Below, one piece after another: positions 47,044 to 53,611 of a stretch of 64,000 nucleotides of DNA. The stretch is taken from IMG/VR virus record IMGVR_UViG_3300025929_000014, positions 41,787 to 105,786 of that record, one strand, 5' to 3'. The notes beneath the pieces are model-generated. The model ran no database searches. It saw nothing but the letters and a program-made list of their open reading frames with translations, and had not been told where the DNA came from. This DNA comes from a virus. Each line of letters opens with the position of its first letter. Within the stretch, counting starts at the first letter, position 1. The position numbers and the translations under genes were made by a program.

Positions 47044-48669
47044 TTAATGCACCGGGTAGGGACGATTGGGGCCGGGCAACACGGTGGGCACCGGTGTGGG
47101 GATGGGCGTCGGCGTCGGCGGCGTCTGCAGCACCAGCACCGCGCCTGCCGTCGTGCCCAGGGCGATGGTCGCTCCCTGCGCTGAGCCGTAGAGATCGTTA
47201 TATGAGCCTGCCGGCAGCGTCACTGTATAGCTCACCGTCGAGCTGGGATTGGCGAAGACAATGCCATTGGTGAACACCCGCTCGTAGATCGTCCCGGCTG
47301 GAGAGACGTTCGTGTACGGCACATACCGGCCGATGGGTGTGCCCAGGTTCGCGCTGTACTCCGTGAAGTTGCTGCTCCCCCAGATGCAGCTGTACTGCTG
47401 TATCCCGCCTTCCCAGAAATAGGTGGAGCTATTCTCGATGAGCAACGTATTGGCGAGCGCCCATTGTGTTTCGGCGTGCGTGATGGTCGGCAGGGTACAG
47501 CCGCTGAACGCCCCTGGCTCCTCGTTGGAAGAGAGCAGCGCGTGCCAGGTCGAGCTATGGAGCCAACCGTCGAGGAAGGTCCACATGGTAGTGAGATTCG
47601 AGTCTACGATCTGCGGCAGACAATTCGCGCCGCACGCCGTGAAGCCGTTTTCCATGAAGTCAATGGGTATCTGGTTTAACAGCGTTTGTGAATCGGTCAC
47701 GTAGCTCGGATTATAGGTGAAGTTATAGGAGACCAGGGCTGCGGGGAAGTTCGTATGCAGCCACGCGGTATACGCCGTTGCCATGGCGATTTCCGTTGCC
47801 CGATAATTCGGGTCGTTGTTGACCGCCAGGTACTGATCGCAAAAACCCTCAATCGGGTGCCAGGTCCAGCTGGCATTGTTTTGACAGCGCTGCTGCGCGG
47901 CCACAGCGTTTGGCCCGGTGGCATAATAGCCGCAGCGCTGACCCGTATACGCGCCGTCGTTCGCCACCTGATAGTTGTCGAAGCTGATGCCATCGAACTT
48001 AAAGCCGACCATGGACTTGCCGTCCACATTGCCCACCAATGTGCCGGTAAGGGCAGGCTTGAGCCACGTCTGCTCGATGTAGTTCTGGACGGCAGGATTG
48101 GCGCCGTCCAGCGGCATTTTCGGGTCGTTGCTGAACTCCCAGGCGACATCTTGCCCCGGCAAATTGGCGCCCCCACTGGGGGCAAACAATCCACTGGTAG
48201 CGGTGGCAAAGGTCACATTATCGCCGATAGTGGCGCAGGTGAAACCGGATTGGCTGGCCGTGATCTCGATCCAATCGGGATGATTGGCGACATACCAGGA
48301 AAGTGGCTGCGCCGCCGTGAAGTTACCGCCAGTAAACGCCTGATCCCGGTCGCCTTCCTGGTAGAACAACCTGGAAATGGTACTCGTGGCTTGCGGGAAA
48401 ACGCTCGAAAACACCAGCTGGACATTCGGCGTGGTGGAGAGTTCGGTGGAGGGCGTGGCGTTTCCTGAGCCTGGTGTCTCATACGGCTCGAAGAGCGCGA
48501 TAGCCCCCTGTGCAGTGGAATCGCCCGGCAGCACAATGCCGGCGAAATGGCCGGCTGGCGGTGTGCTGGCGTGGAGTGGGAGGATGGTCACCAGCACCAG
48601 GGCGAGTGCCATCAGCCCATGCACGATGGAATGGATAGTGGTAGATCGCGAGAGAGAAGGAACAGTCAC
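47044..48669 (-). CDS. Secreted glycoside-hydrolase-like protein (541 aa)
   Basis: The N-terminus has a signal-peptide-like segment (IVHGLMALALVLVTILPLHA, cleavage near residue 35). The middle looks like a TIM barrel: DWIEITASQSGF, then VGFKFDGISFDNY with an acidic pair near 205, FPAALVSYNFTYNPSYV, and PIDFMENGF. This resembles GHL-type putative glycosidases. A beta domain (SSTVSYTVTLPAGSYNDLYG) and a TPTPIPTPVPT tail end it. A secreted enzyme gene in the middle of head-tail genes is unusual, so it may be a late insertion or a secreted partner of the LamG protein upstream. Catalysis is not certain. Confidence 0.7.
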   Translation of the reverse strand: MTVPSLSRSTTIHSIVHGLMALALVLVTILPLHASTPPAGHFAGIVLPGDSTAQGAIALFEPYETPGSGNATPSTELSTTPNVQLVFSSVFPQATSTISRLFYQEGDRDQAFTGGNFTAAQPLSWYVANHPDWIEITASQSGFTCATIGDNVTFATATSGLFAPSGGANLPGQDVAWEFSNDPKMPLDGANPAVQNYIEQTWLKPALTGTLVGNVDGKSMVGFKFDGISFDNYQVANDGAYTGQRCGYYATGPNAVAAQQRCQNNASWTWHPIEGFCDQYLAVNNDPNYRATEIAMATAYTAWLHTNFPAALVSYNFTYNPSYVTDSQTLLNQIPIDFMENGFTACGANCLPQIVDSNLTTMWTFLDGWLHSSTWHALLSSNEEPGAFSGCTLPTITHAETQWALANTLLIENSSTYFWEGGIQQYSCIWGSSNFTEYSANLGTPIGRYVPYTNVSPAGTIYERVFTNGIVFANPSSTVSYTVTLPAGSYNDLYGSAQGATIALGTTAGAVLVLQTPPTPTPIPTPVPTVLPGPNRPYPVH

Positions 48670-49389
48670 TTATGTCACCTGCGTGCGTAAGCTAAGTGGG
48701 CCGTTAGTAGTCCAGGCTGAAGTACCATTGATAGTCCCGTTCAGCGCCAGCGAACCGGTGCCGTGCGCGGTGGTCAGCGTGCCTTCTTGCAGGCTCCAGC
48801 GCAGCAGCATGTTCGTGGATTCCAGGCCGGAGTTGCCGGTGAGGCACCATGCTTTCATCTGGCTATCGTTGAGGCGTGTGTTATAGACGCGCACATCCGC
48901 GATCTGGCCCCAGTACCACTGGGCGGTCACGCCTGCGTTTTGACGCGCGCCCACGAAGAGCGCCAGGCTCGTCGCCACGATAGTGGGCATGGCCGTCAGC
49001 AGCGGCCCATACGGACTACCGTTGAGGTAGACCTGCGCATTTCCAGAAGCATCGTTGCCGACGGCGATGTGATTCCAGGTGCCCTGCACCAGGTCTCCCA
49101 GCGCCCCCACCTCTTGGTGGGTGCTTTGTGTGCGCCAGGAGATCGCTTTCCCGGTGCCGCTGAAGAGCTGCAGCGTCCAGCCGTTGGTGCCGTCGCCATG
49201 ATCGATGAGGCCATAGACCTGGCCGCTGACCTGGGCGTGGGCCAGGTTAAACCAGCCGCCCACGCTCACCGCTGTGGGGGCGAGGGCGGATGACGCGGCG
49301 CTGGTAATATCGCAAGTCGCGCCATCGGTTAACAGGGCGATGGGCAGGTTCTGCGCCATAAAGCGCGAGCCGGAAGCTGAGCGGGGCAT
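48670..49389 (-). CDS. LamG/concanavalin A-like protein (239 aa)
   Basis: The product shows the LamG_3 arrangement: VSVGGWFNLAHAQVSGQVYG, GWTLQLFSGTG, GTWNHIAVGNDASGNAQVYL followed by NGSPYG, ALFVGARQNAG and GQIADVRVYNTRLNDSQM. It should bind carbohydrate. It is encoded between a repeat fibre and the secreted glycosidase-like protein, so the three may form a surface-recognition unit. The last base before its stop adjoins the glycosidase start. Confidence 0.82.
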   Translation of the reverse strand: MPRSASGSRFMAQNLPIALLTDGATCDITSAASSALAPTAVSVGGWFNLAHAQVSGQVYGLIDHGDGTNGWTLQLFSGTGKAISWRTQSTHQEVGALGDLVQGTWNHIAVGNDASGNAQVYLNGSPYGPLLTAMPTIVATSLALFVGARQNAGVTAQWYWGQIADVRVYNTRLNDSQMKAWCLTGNSGLESTNMLLRWSLQEGTLTTAHGTGSLALNGTINGTSAWTTNGPLSLRTQVT

Positions 49390-49398
49390 CGTTACCTC

Positions 49399-52068
49399 CT
49401 AGCGCCCAAAGACGGTGATGTCGGGGGTAGTCCATGTAACGCTCGCGCCCAGCGTGAGTGCCATGGTGATGCCGGTGGCAAATTGACAGTGAACCGGTAT
49501 GGAAAAGGGCTGGGCGACGGCCGCCTGCGCACCGTTCGGGAGCGAGTAGATGGCTACCACCTGGCCGGAGGCTGCGATGTTGTCATAGACCGTCAGCGTG
49601 GTAAAGCCGGTGGTGCCGCCACTTGCCGTACAGAGATTGTTGATGCTGATGTAGTCCACGTAGCCAGGGGATGCCTTGACGAAGGCAGTACCGGTGGCCA
49701 CGATCCGCCCCAGGTAGGTATAGCGCTGCTCAACAACCTGCTTGTTGTTGATAATGTCCTCGCCGGCCAGGAGGCCGAGCAAGTTGACGCCCTGACGGCT
49801 GCCCGCGCCGAAGCTGGCCCGAATGGTCACTGGCACAGAGTCGCTACCGGAGACAGTCATCACCACCTTGATGGCATAGACGCCCCTGGTTTCCGCGCGC
49901 CAGAGTTGCTGGCCCGGTCCAGTCGCCTGGAGTGCCCAGGTATGCAGGCCGACATCGACCCGCTCCATGTAGAACGGATACCAAAAACCACTAATATCCG
50001 TCTGGGCGAAGAAGCTGAGGCTCGATCCGCTGGTGAATGTACCGGCAGTGGTATCGAGCGCTACATCCACGCTGGATTCGCCCAGGCCCAGGAACGTCGC
50101 TGCTGCTCCTGCACCCGGTGTGGCGCCATTGAAGGTGGAGTACAACGTGGTCGTGCCGGTGGCCAGTGTCTGGCGGATGATCGCGTTATCCGTCGCGGCC
50201 GCCACATTGGCCAGCACCTTCAAGTTGCCGCTGGCGTCCGCCTGCAGATCGACCCGCTGGCCATTGGTAGGAGCCGGCGCAGTAGTGTTGAAGACGGCGC
50301 CTACCTTGACCGGAGACCCGGAATCGGTCGCCAGGGAGGCCACGTTGCCGACCATACGCACATTGCGGTTGGCGTCAATACCAATGGCTGCTGCCGTCCC
50401 CGTCGTGATCGTGTCGGGGGTCGTTTGATAGAGGCCCGCGACCGGCGTATCGTTGGTCGTGCCGGTGGTAAACGCCCCTTTATCGGTCAGCGATGTACCA
50501 CCCGCTGCGGCCCCACTCTTGATATTCACGTCGATAGCGGCGCCGGTGGAGGTGATGGCCGTGCCGGTGCCGTCGGTGAGGCCCACCTTGGCGATGCCGC
50601 TTGCAGCTGTGGCGACGGCCGCGCCATTGATCTGCGTATGGTTCACGCCGACGGTCGTACCGGAGGCATCCACGCGCAGCAGACCGGCTGTGGTCATGCT
50701 CAGCGGATTGGTGTTACCCGTCACATAGGTCGGGGCTGCGGTAGTGACAGCTGCCTGAGCAAGCGGCCCCTTTTCGCCGGCCGTTGTGGATGCCTGGGCA
50801 ACCAGCAGGCCGTTGACGCTGGTATCTGCCGCAGCGCCTGATGGGAGGGGCAGGGCGGCGACACTCACCGGCTGCGTCACGGCTGAGCCGTCAATGCGCA
50901 GGGCGCCGGCCGTCGTGAGCGAGAGCGGATTGGTATTGCCGGTAACATAGGTCGGCGCGGCTGTGGTGACCGCTCCTTGATGCAGCGAACCTTTCTGGCC
51001 CGAAGTGGTAGATGCCTGGGAGAGGAGCAAACCGTTGACGCTGGTATCCAATGCCAGCGAGCCTGCCGTGCCGATATTGGCGGTGACCGCGCCGGAGATC
51101 GGCTGCGTGACGCCGGAGCCATCGGTCTTGAGGGCAGTCATGGAAGCGATACCCTGGACAGAAAGCACATCAGCGCTCGCCGTGCCTGCGGTGCCCAGTG
51201 CCGGCTGCTTGGCGGCCGTCGAGGCGCCTGCAGGAAGCGGCAAGGACGCCGCGCTGACCGGTTGCGTGACGCCGGAGCCATCGGTGCGCAAGGCGCCGGC
51301 TGTGGTCAGCGAGATGGGATTGGTGGTAGCAGTCGTATAGGTGGGAGCGCCGGTCGTGGTCGCGCCCTGCGCGAGCGGACCCTTTTCGCCGGCCGTTGTG
51401 GATGCCTGCGCGACGAGGAGACCATTGACACTGGTGTCGGCTGCGGCGCCGGTGGGCAGGGGTAGACTGGCGGCGCTGACGGGCTGCGTCGTGGCGGATC
51501 CATCGGTCTTGAGGGCCGTCATCGACGCGATACCCTGCACGGAGAGGACATCGGCGCTGGCAGCGCCGGCCGTGCCCAAAGCGGGCTGCTTGGCCGCGCT
51601 GGCGGCACCTGTCGGGAGCGGTAGGCTGGCTGCGCTGACCGGCTGGGTGACGGCGCTGCCGTCTACTTTGGCGGCACCGCCTGCGGACACCGCCATCTCA
51701 TTGGCGCCGTTATAGACGGCCGTGCGCAGGTTCTTATTGGTCAGCGACTCCAGCAGCAGAGGCTGCAGGTTGGCGCCGTCTGAGGCACCCATGAATGTGG
51801 CGCTGGCCGGCGCTGCCGTGCCGGTGGTGGAGACGCTGGCGTTGCCGCCTGTGCCGCCTGCGGCCACGTTAACCAGTAGGTTGCCGCTGCTATCCAGGCC
51901 CAATGGGTGCAAGATATTCGAGGGATTCTTGGCGACGGCGACGGTGCCGGTGGGTGTAGTCTGCGTGGTGCCGTCGGAATACTGGGTGCCGGAGCCGGAG
52001 GCCACATAGGGCAAGCCCGAATTGGGATCAATCAGCTCGACGCCGAGAATGTTAGGGGATGCGCTCAT
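49399..52068 (-). CDS. Repeat-containing virion decoration/fibre protein (889 aa)
   Basis: The N-terminal 139 residues are unique. Residues 140-470 are built of two unit types in the order A-B-A-B-B: A, about 52 residues, with QPALGTAGAASADVLSVQGI; B, about 75 residues, with DTSVNGLLVAQASTTAGEKG. Each starts with a variant of VTQPVSAASLPLPTGAA. After about residue 640 a globular domain with SSLSFFAQTDISGFWYPFYM and a final beta domain follow. It probably forms a flexible surface fibre. It lies between head-tail adaptor and LamG genes. Confidence 0.75.
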   Translation of the reverse strand: MSASPNILGVELIDPNSGLPYVASGSGTQYSDGTTQTTPTGTVAVAKNPSNILHPLGLDSSGNLLVNVAAGGTGGNASVSTTGTAAPASATFMGASDGANLQPLLLESLTNKNLRTAVYNGANEMAVSAGGAAKVDGSAVTQPVSAASLPLPTGAASAAKQPALGTAGAASADVLSVQGIASMTALKTDGSATTQPVSAASLPLPTGAAADTSVNGLLVAQASTTAGEKGPLAQGATTTGAPTYTTATTNPISLTTAGALRTDGSGVTQPVSAASLPLPAGASTAAKQPALGTAGTASADVLSVQGIASMTALKTDGSGVTQPISGAVTANIGTAGSLALDTSVNGLLLSQASTTSGQKGSLHQGAVTTAAPTYVTGNTNPLSLTTAGALRIDGSAVTQPVSVAALPLPSGAAADTSVNGLLVAQASTTAGEKGPLAQAAVTTAAPTYVTGNTNPLSMTTAGLLRVDASGTTVGVNHTQINGAAVATAASGIAKVGLTDGTGTAITSTGAAIDVNIKSGAAAGGTSLTDKGAFTTGTTNDTPVAGLYQTTPDTITTGTAAAIGIDANRNVRMVGNVASLATDSGSPVKVGAVFNTTAPAPTNGQRVDLQADASGNLKVLANVAAATDNAIIRQTLATGTTTLYSTFNGATPGAGAAATFLGLGESSVDVALDTTAGTFTSGSSLSFFAQTDISGFWYPFYMERVDVGLHTWALQATGPGQQLWRAETRGVYAIKVVMTVSGSDSVPVTIRASFGAGSRQGVNLLGLLAGEDIINNKQVVEQRYTYLGRIVATGTAFVKASPGYVDYISINNLCTASGGTTGFTTLTVYDNIAASGQVVAIYSLPNGAQAAVAQPFSIPVHCQFATGITMALTLGASVTWTTPDITVFGR
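50658..51651 (-). repeat. Tandem A-B-A-B-B coding repeat
   Basis: In the 889-residue gene about 990 bases encode alternating units of about 156 bases (A) and 225 bases (B). At the protein level copies are 70-95 percent alike by eye. The alternating order points to duplication of an A-B pair and then a further B. Confidence 0.75.
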
Positions 52069-52077
52069 ACGGGGCTC

Positions 52078-52710
52078 CTACGCGTCGCCTGGGGCGACGT
52101 ATGGCTGCAGGATCTGCTCGGCCATGTCGAAATAGATGCTGCGTTTGCCGAGCGAGAGACTATTGGATCCCCCCTCAGCAGAGACGGAGATAGAGGTGGC
52201 GCCGGCTGGGTTGATATCGAACATCAAGAGGCCCTGCACGATGAGGGAGGTTGCCAGTTTGATGTCGTCGGGAATCGGGTTGTAGCCGGCAGTATAGGTG
52301 TAGGTCATGGTGACGGGCGGCCCGTAGCGATTGATGTAGCCGGGCACGCCGAAGCCGTTGCCGGGCAGGCCCTGGCCGGTCCAGTAAAAGAAGCGGGCGG
52401 GCGGGCGGTCCACATCGACCAGCGTGGGATCCAGGATGATGGGCGGGTTGGTGGAGTCGCGATACTGATAGGAGAGTGCGGAGACCGAGACGATGGGCCA
52501 CTGCCGCGCATGCCCGACGATCTCGCCGTGCTTGTTGACGATCATCTGTGCCGACTCGGTGTAGCTCTGCAGCGTGAAGGTGCGGCGCGTGAAGTTATCC
52601 ACGTAGGCGCTGGCCATACGGACAAGCCGGGTGACCTGGGTGTTGGAGACGGCCGCATTGGAGACGGGGAAGAGGCCGGCGACATCGAGCGCGTCGCAGT
52701 ATAGGCTCAT
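52078..52710 (-). CDS. Head-tail adaptor (gp6-like connector)
   Basis: The 210-residue product starts YCDALDVAGLFPVSNAAVSN, with helices VTRLVRMASAYVDNFTRRTF and DIKLATSLIVQGLLMF, the usual frame of phage connector/gp6-like adaptors that dock under the portal. A central beta insertion (about residues 60-140) carries VTMTYTYTAGY. It overlaps the small upstream gene by one base. Confidence 0.78.
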   Translation of the reverse strand: MSLYCDALDVAGLFPVSNAAVSNTQVTRLVRMASAYVDNFTRRTFTLQSYTESAQMIVNKHGEIVGHARQWPIVSVSALSYQYRDSTNPPIILDPTLVDVDRPPARFFYWTGQGLPGNGFGVPGYINRYGPPVTMTYTYTAGYNPIPDDIKLATSLIVQGLLMFDINPAGATSISVSAEGGSNSLSLGKRSIYFDMAEQILQPYVAPGDA

Positions 52711-52913
52711 TAGGTAGTGGGAGCGGGTTTGGGCAGCTCAAAGCCGCCAAAGAGACGCCGGCTGGAGGCTACCACGCGGCTCTTCTTGAGCGCCTCTGCG
52801 GTGGTGGAGGGAATGGTCACCTCGCCGTTCTTATCGGCCGCGTAGTTCTTGTTGCCGAAGGACGTAACGCCGGTGCAGTTGGGCAGTTGGATCTGGACCT
52901 TCTCGTAGGTCAT
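52710..52913 (-). CDS. Hypothetical small head protein (67 aa)
   Basis: ATG at 52913 follows CGGAGAAA. The product has two short strands (EKVQIQLPNCTG, NGEVTIPS) and a basic region (LKKSRVVASSRR). It is the first late gene left of the tRNA island and could be read from the minus-strand promoter at 53067. No family was recognised. Confidence 0.65.
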   Translation of the reverse strand: MTYEKVQIQLPNCTGVTSFGNKNYAADKNGEVTIPSTTAEALKKSRVVASSRRLFGGFELPKPAPTT

Positions 52914-53066
52914 GGGGGCGTTTCTCCGTAGGATTAGAGGGGGCCACAGGAGATGGAGGGAGCACACCTCCTGTGGGGGAGGAAGCGACGCGGGCGCAAT
53001 CAGGTGGGAGGAGGAGGAGCCCCACGAGCGATCATCCGCGTCTAACACGGCGCCGCGCTATTGTTA

Positions 53067-53075
53067 AGTATACCA
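53067..53075 (-). promoter_or_regulatory. Minus-strand extended -10 promoter in the island
   Basis: On the minus strand TGG-TATACT (TATACT at 53067-53072, TGG at 53073-53075) is an extended -10. It faces the small head gene at 52913 and the rest of the late genes. Its left arm ATACCAC (53070-53076) pairs with GTGGTAT (53105-53111), so both divergent promoters share an inverted repeat. A -35 is not evident. Confidence 0.5.
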
Positions 53076-53105
53076 CGTCCATATTGGCCTGTTTCATCCA
53101 CGATG

Positions 53106-53114
53106 TGGTATGAT
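53106..53114 (+). promoter_or_regulatory. Plus-strand extended -10 promoter for the tRNA-like genes
   Basis: TGG-TATGAT (53106-53114) is an extended -10 located 20 bases upstream of the first tRNA-like gene. A weak TTGGCC at 53084 could serve as -35 with a 19-base spacer. It is the mirror of the minus-strand promoter at 53067. Confidence 0.5.
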
Positions 53115-53133
53115 CATGGGGTGCGCAAGGGGA

Positions 53134-53208
53134 TGCTGATTGGTGTTCTGGGAACACAACCCGATATAAAGGGACGCCAGGTAGGTTCGATTCCTGCATC
53201 AGCAGCCA
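53134..53208 (+). tRNA. tRNA-like gene 1 (anticodon position reads ATA)
   Basis: A 75-base cloverleaf: acceptor TGCTGAT/ATCAGCA (perfect), D arm GTGT/ACAC, T arm GTAGG-TTCGATT-CCTGC, discriminator G and encoded CCA. The anticodon arm is abnormal: ACCCG-ATATAAA-GGGAC pairs badly, and only CCC/GGG (three pairs) forms, leaving an 8-base loop GATATAAA. With T33 kept, the anticodon would be ATA (Tyr, codon UAU). It may be degenerate or specialised. Confidence 0.6.
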
Positions 53209-53231
53209 TGCGCGGCCGCACACCGCGCATG
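53207..53231. repeat. Hairpin between tRNA-like genes 1 and 2
   Basis: CATGCGCGG (53207-53215) pairs with CCGCGCATG (53223-53231) over 9 bases with a 7-base loop. It begins in the CCA end of the first tRNA-like gene and could guide processing or act as a weak attenuator. Confidence 0.55.
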
Positions 53232-53235
53232 CACA

Positions 53236-53310
53236 GGATGGATAGCTCAGGGGTGAGAGCGCCGGATTCTAAACCGAAGGGCGCAGGTTCGAGTCCTGCT
53301 CCATTCGCCA
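53236..53310 (+). tRNA. tRNA-like gene 2 (anticodon position reads CTA, amber type)
   Basis: A 75-base cloverleaf: acceptor GGATGGA/TCCATTC (one G-U), D arm GCTC/GAGC with AGGGGTGA loop, T arm GCAGG-TTCGAGT-CCTGC (perfect), discriminator G and encoded CCA. The anticodon arm CCGGA-TTCTAAA-CCGAA does not pair as it should; shifting by one base gives three pairs and an 8-base loop ATTCTAAA. With T33 and A37 kept, the anticodon is CTA, reading UAG. It looks as if one base at position 39 were missing. Confidence 0.65.
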
Positions 53311-53410
53311 GTCTTGAGGCGGTGTGGTGTACGCTAACTAGGAATAAGGCACTGGGGAATGTCCTAGCATCTGGCCCCTAGCCTCGCAGGTTCGTATCCT
53401 GCCAAGACTG
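53310..53410 (+). tRNA. tRNA-like gene 3 (class II-like, expanded anticodon loop)
   Basis: The acceptor AGTCTTG (53310-53316) pairs fully with CAAGACT (53403-53409), and the T arm GCAGG-TTCGTAT-CCTGC is perfect. The D arm is likely GCG/CGC. A stem CTAGG/CCTAG in the anticodon place closes a 20-base loop instead of 7, and a short hairpin GGC/GCC fits a class II variable arm. No CCA is encoded. The anticodon cannot be assigned. Its first base coincides with the last A of gene 2. Confidence 0.45.
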
Positions 53411-53416
53411 CATAGA

Positions 53417-53453
53417 CAAAGAAGCCCGCATCACTACGATGCGGGCTTCTTTG
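53417..53453. terminator. Bidirectional terminator after the tRNA-like genes
   Basis: A perfect 16-base inverted repeat, CAAAGAAGCCCGCATC (53417-53432) and GATGCGGGCTTCTTTG (53438-53453), with a 5-base loop and T/A-rich ends on both strands. It would stop + strand tRNA transcripts and also minus-strand capsid transcripts. Confidence 0.9.
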
Positions 53454-53467
53454 CGCGCTCAACATAG

Positions 53468-53523
53468 ACGCTGCCCGCTCATCGTTTGGTTGAGAGACCG
53501 CGTTATTGATGAGCGGGCAGCGT
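53468..53523. repeat. Long inverted repeat with 24-base loop
   Basis: ACGCTGCCCGCTCATC (53468-53483) pairs perfectly with GATGAGCGGGCAGCGT (53508-53523). The loop of 24 bases lies between. It has no T run, so it is more likely an RNA structure or protein target than a classic terminator. Confidence 0.8.
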
Positions 53524-53567
53524 GCCGTAACCGGCAAGGTGGAGTATGGGCGTGCGGGGCGTACCTG

Positions 53568-53608
53568 TCACGTTCTACAGGGCATGCGTAATGCCCTGTA
53601 GAACGTGA
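53568..53608. terminator. Perfect 18-base hairpin after the capsid gene
   Basis: TCACGTTCTACAGGGCAT (53568-53585) pairs perfectly with ATGCCCTGTAGAACGTGA (53591-53608) around a 5-base loop. It begins 3 bases after the capsid stop codon on the minus strand. It lacks a U tract, so it may stabilise the capsid mRNA or slow polymerase rather than terminate fully. Confidence 0.7.
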
Positions 53609-53611
53609 TGC

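Larger units (their letters stand above)
52914..53611. other. Non-coding island between adaptor and capsid genes (698 bases)
   Basis: No convincing protein gene is present on either strand. The stretch holds divergent promoters in an inverted repeat (53067-53114), three + strand tRNA-like genes (53134-53410) and three long hairpins (53417-53608). It interrupts the late minus-strand genes and is the only gap above 300 bases in the window. Confidence 0.85.

Noticed and set aside
49483-50841. Long + strand open frame (452 codons) opposite the 889-residue repeat protein
   Set aside because: Composition (Arg, Gly, Cys and His in excess) is that of an antisense shadow, and the minus-strand frame has clear repeats and a start.
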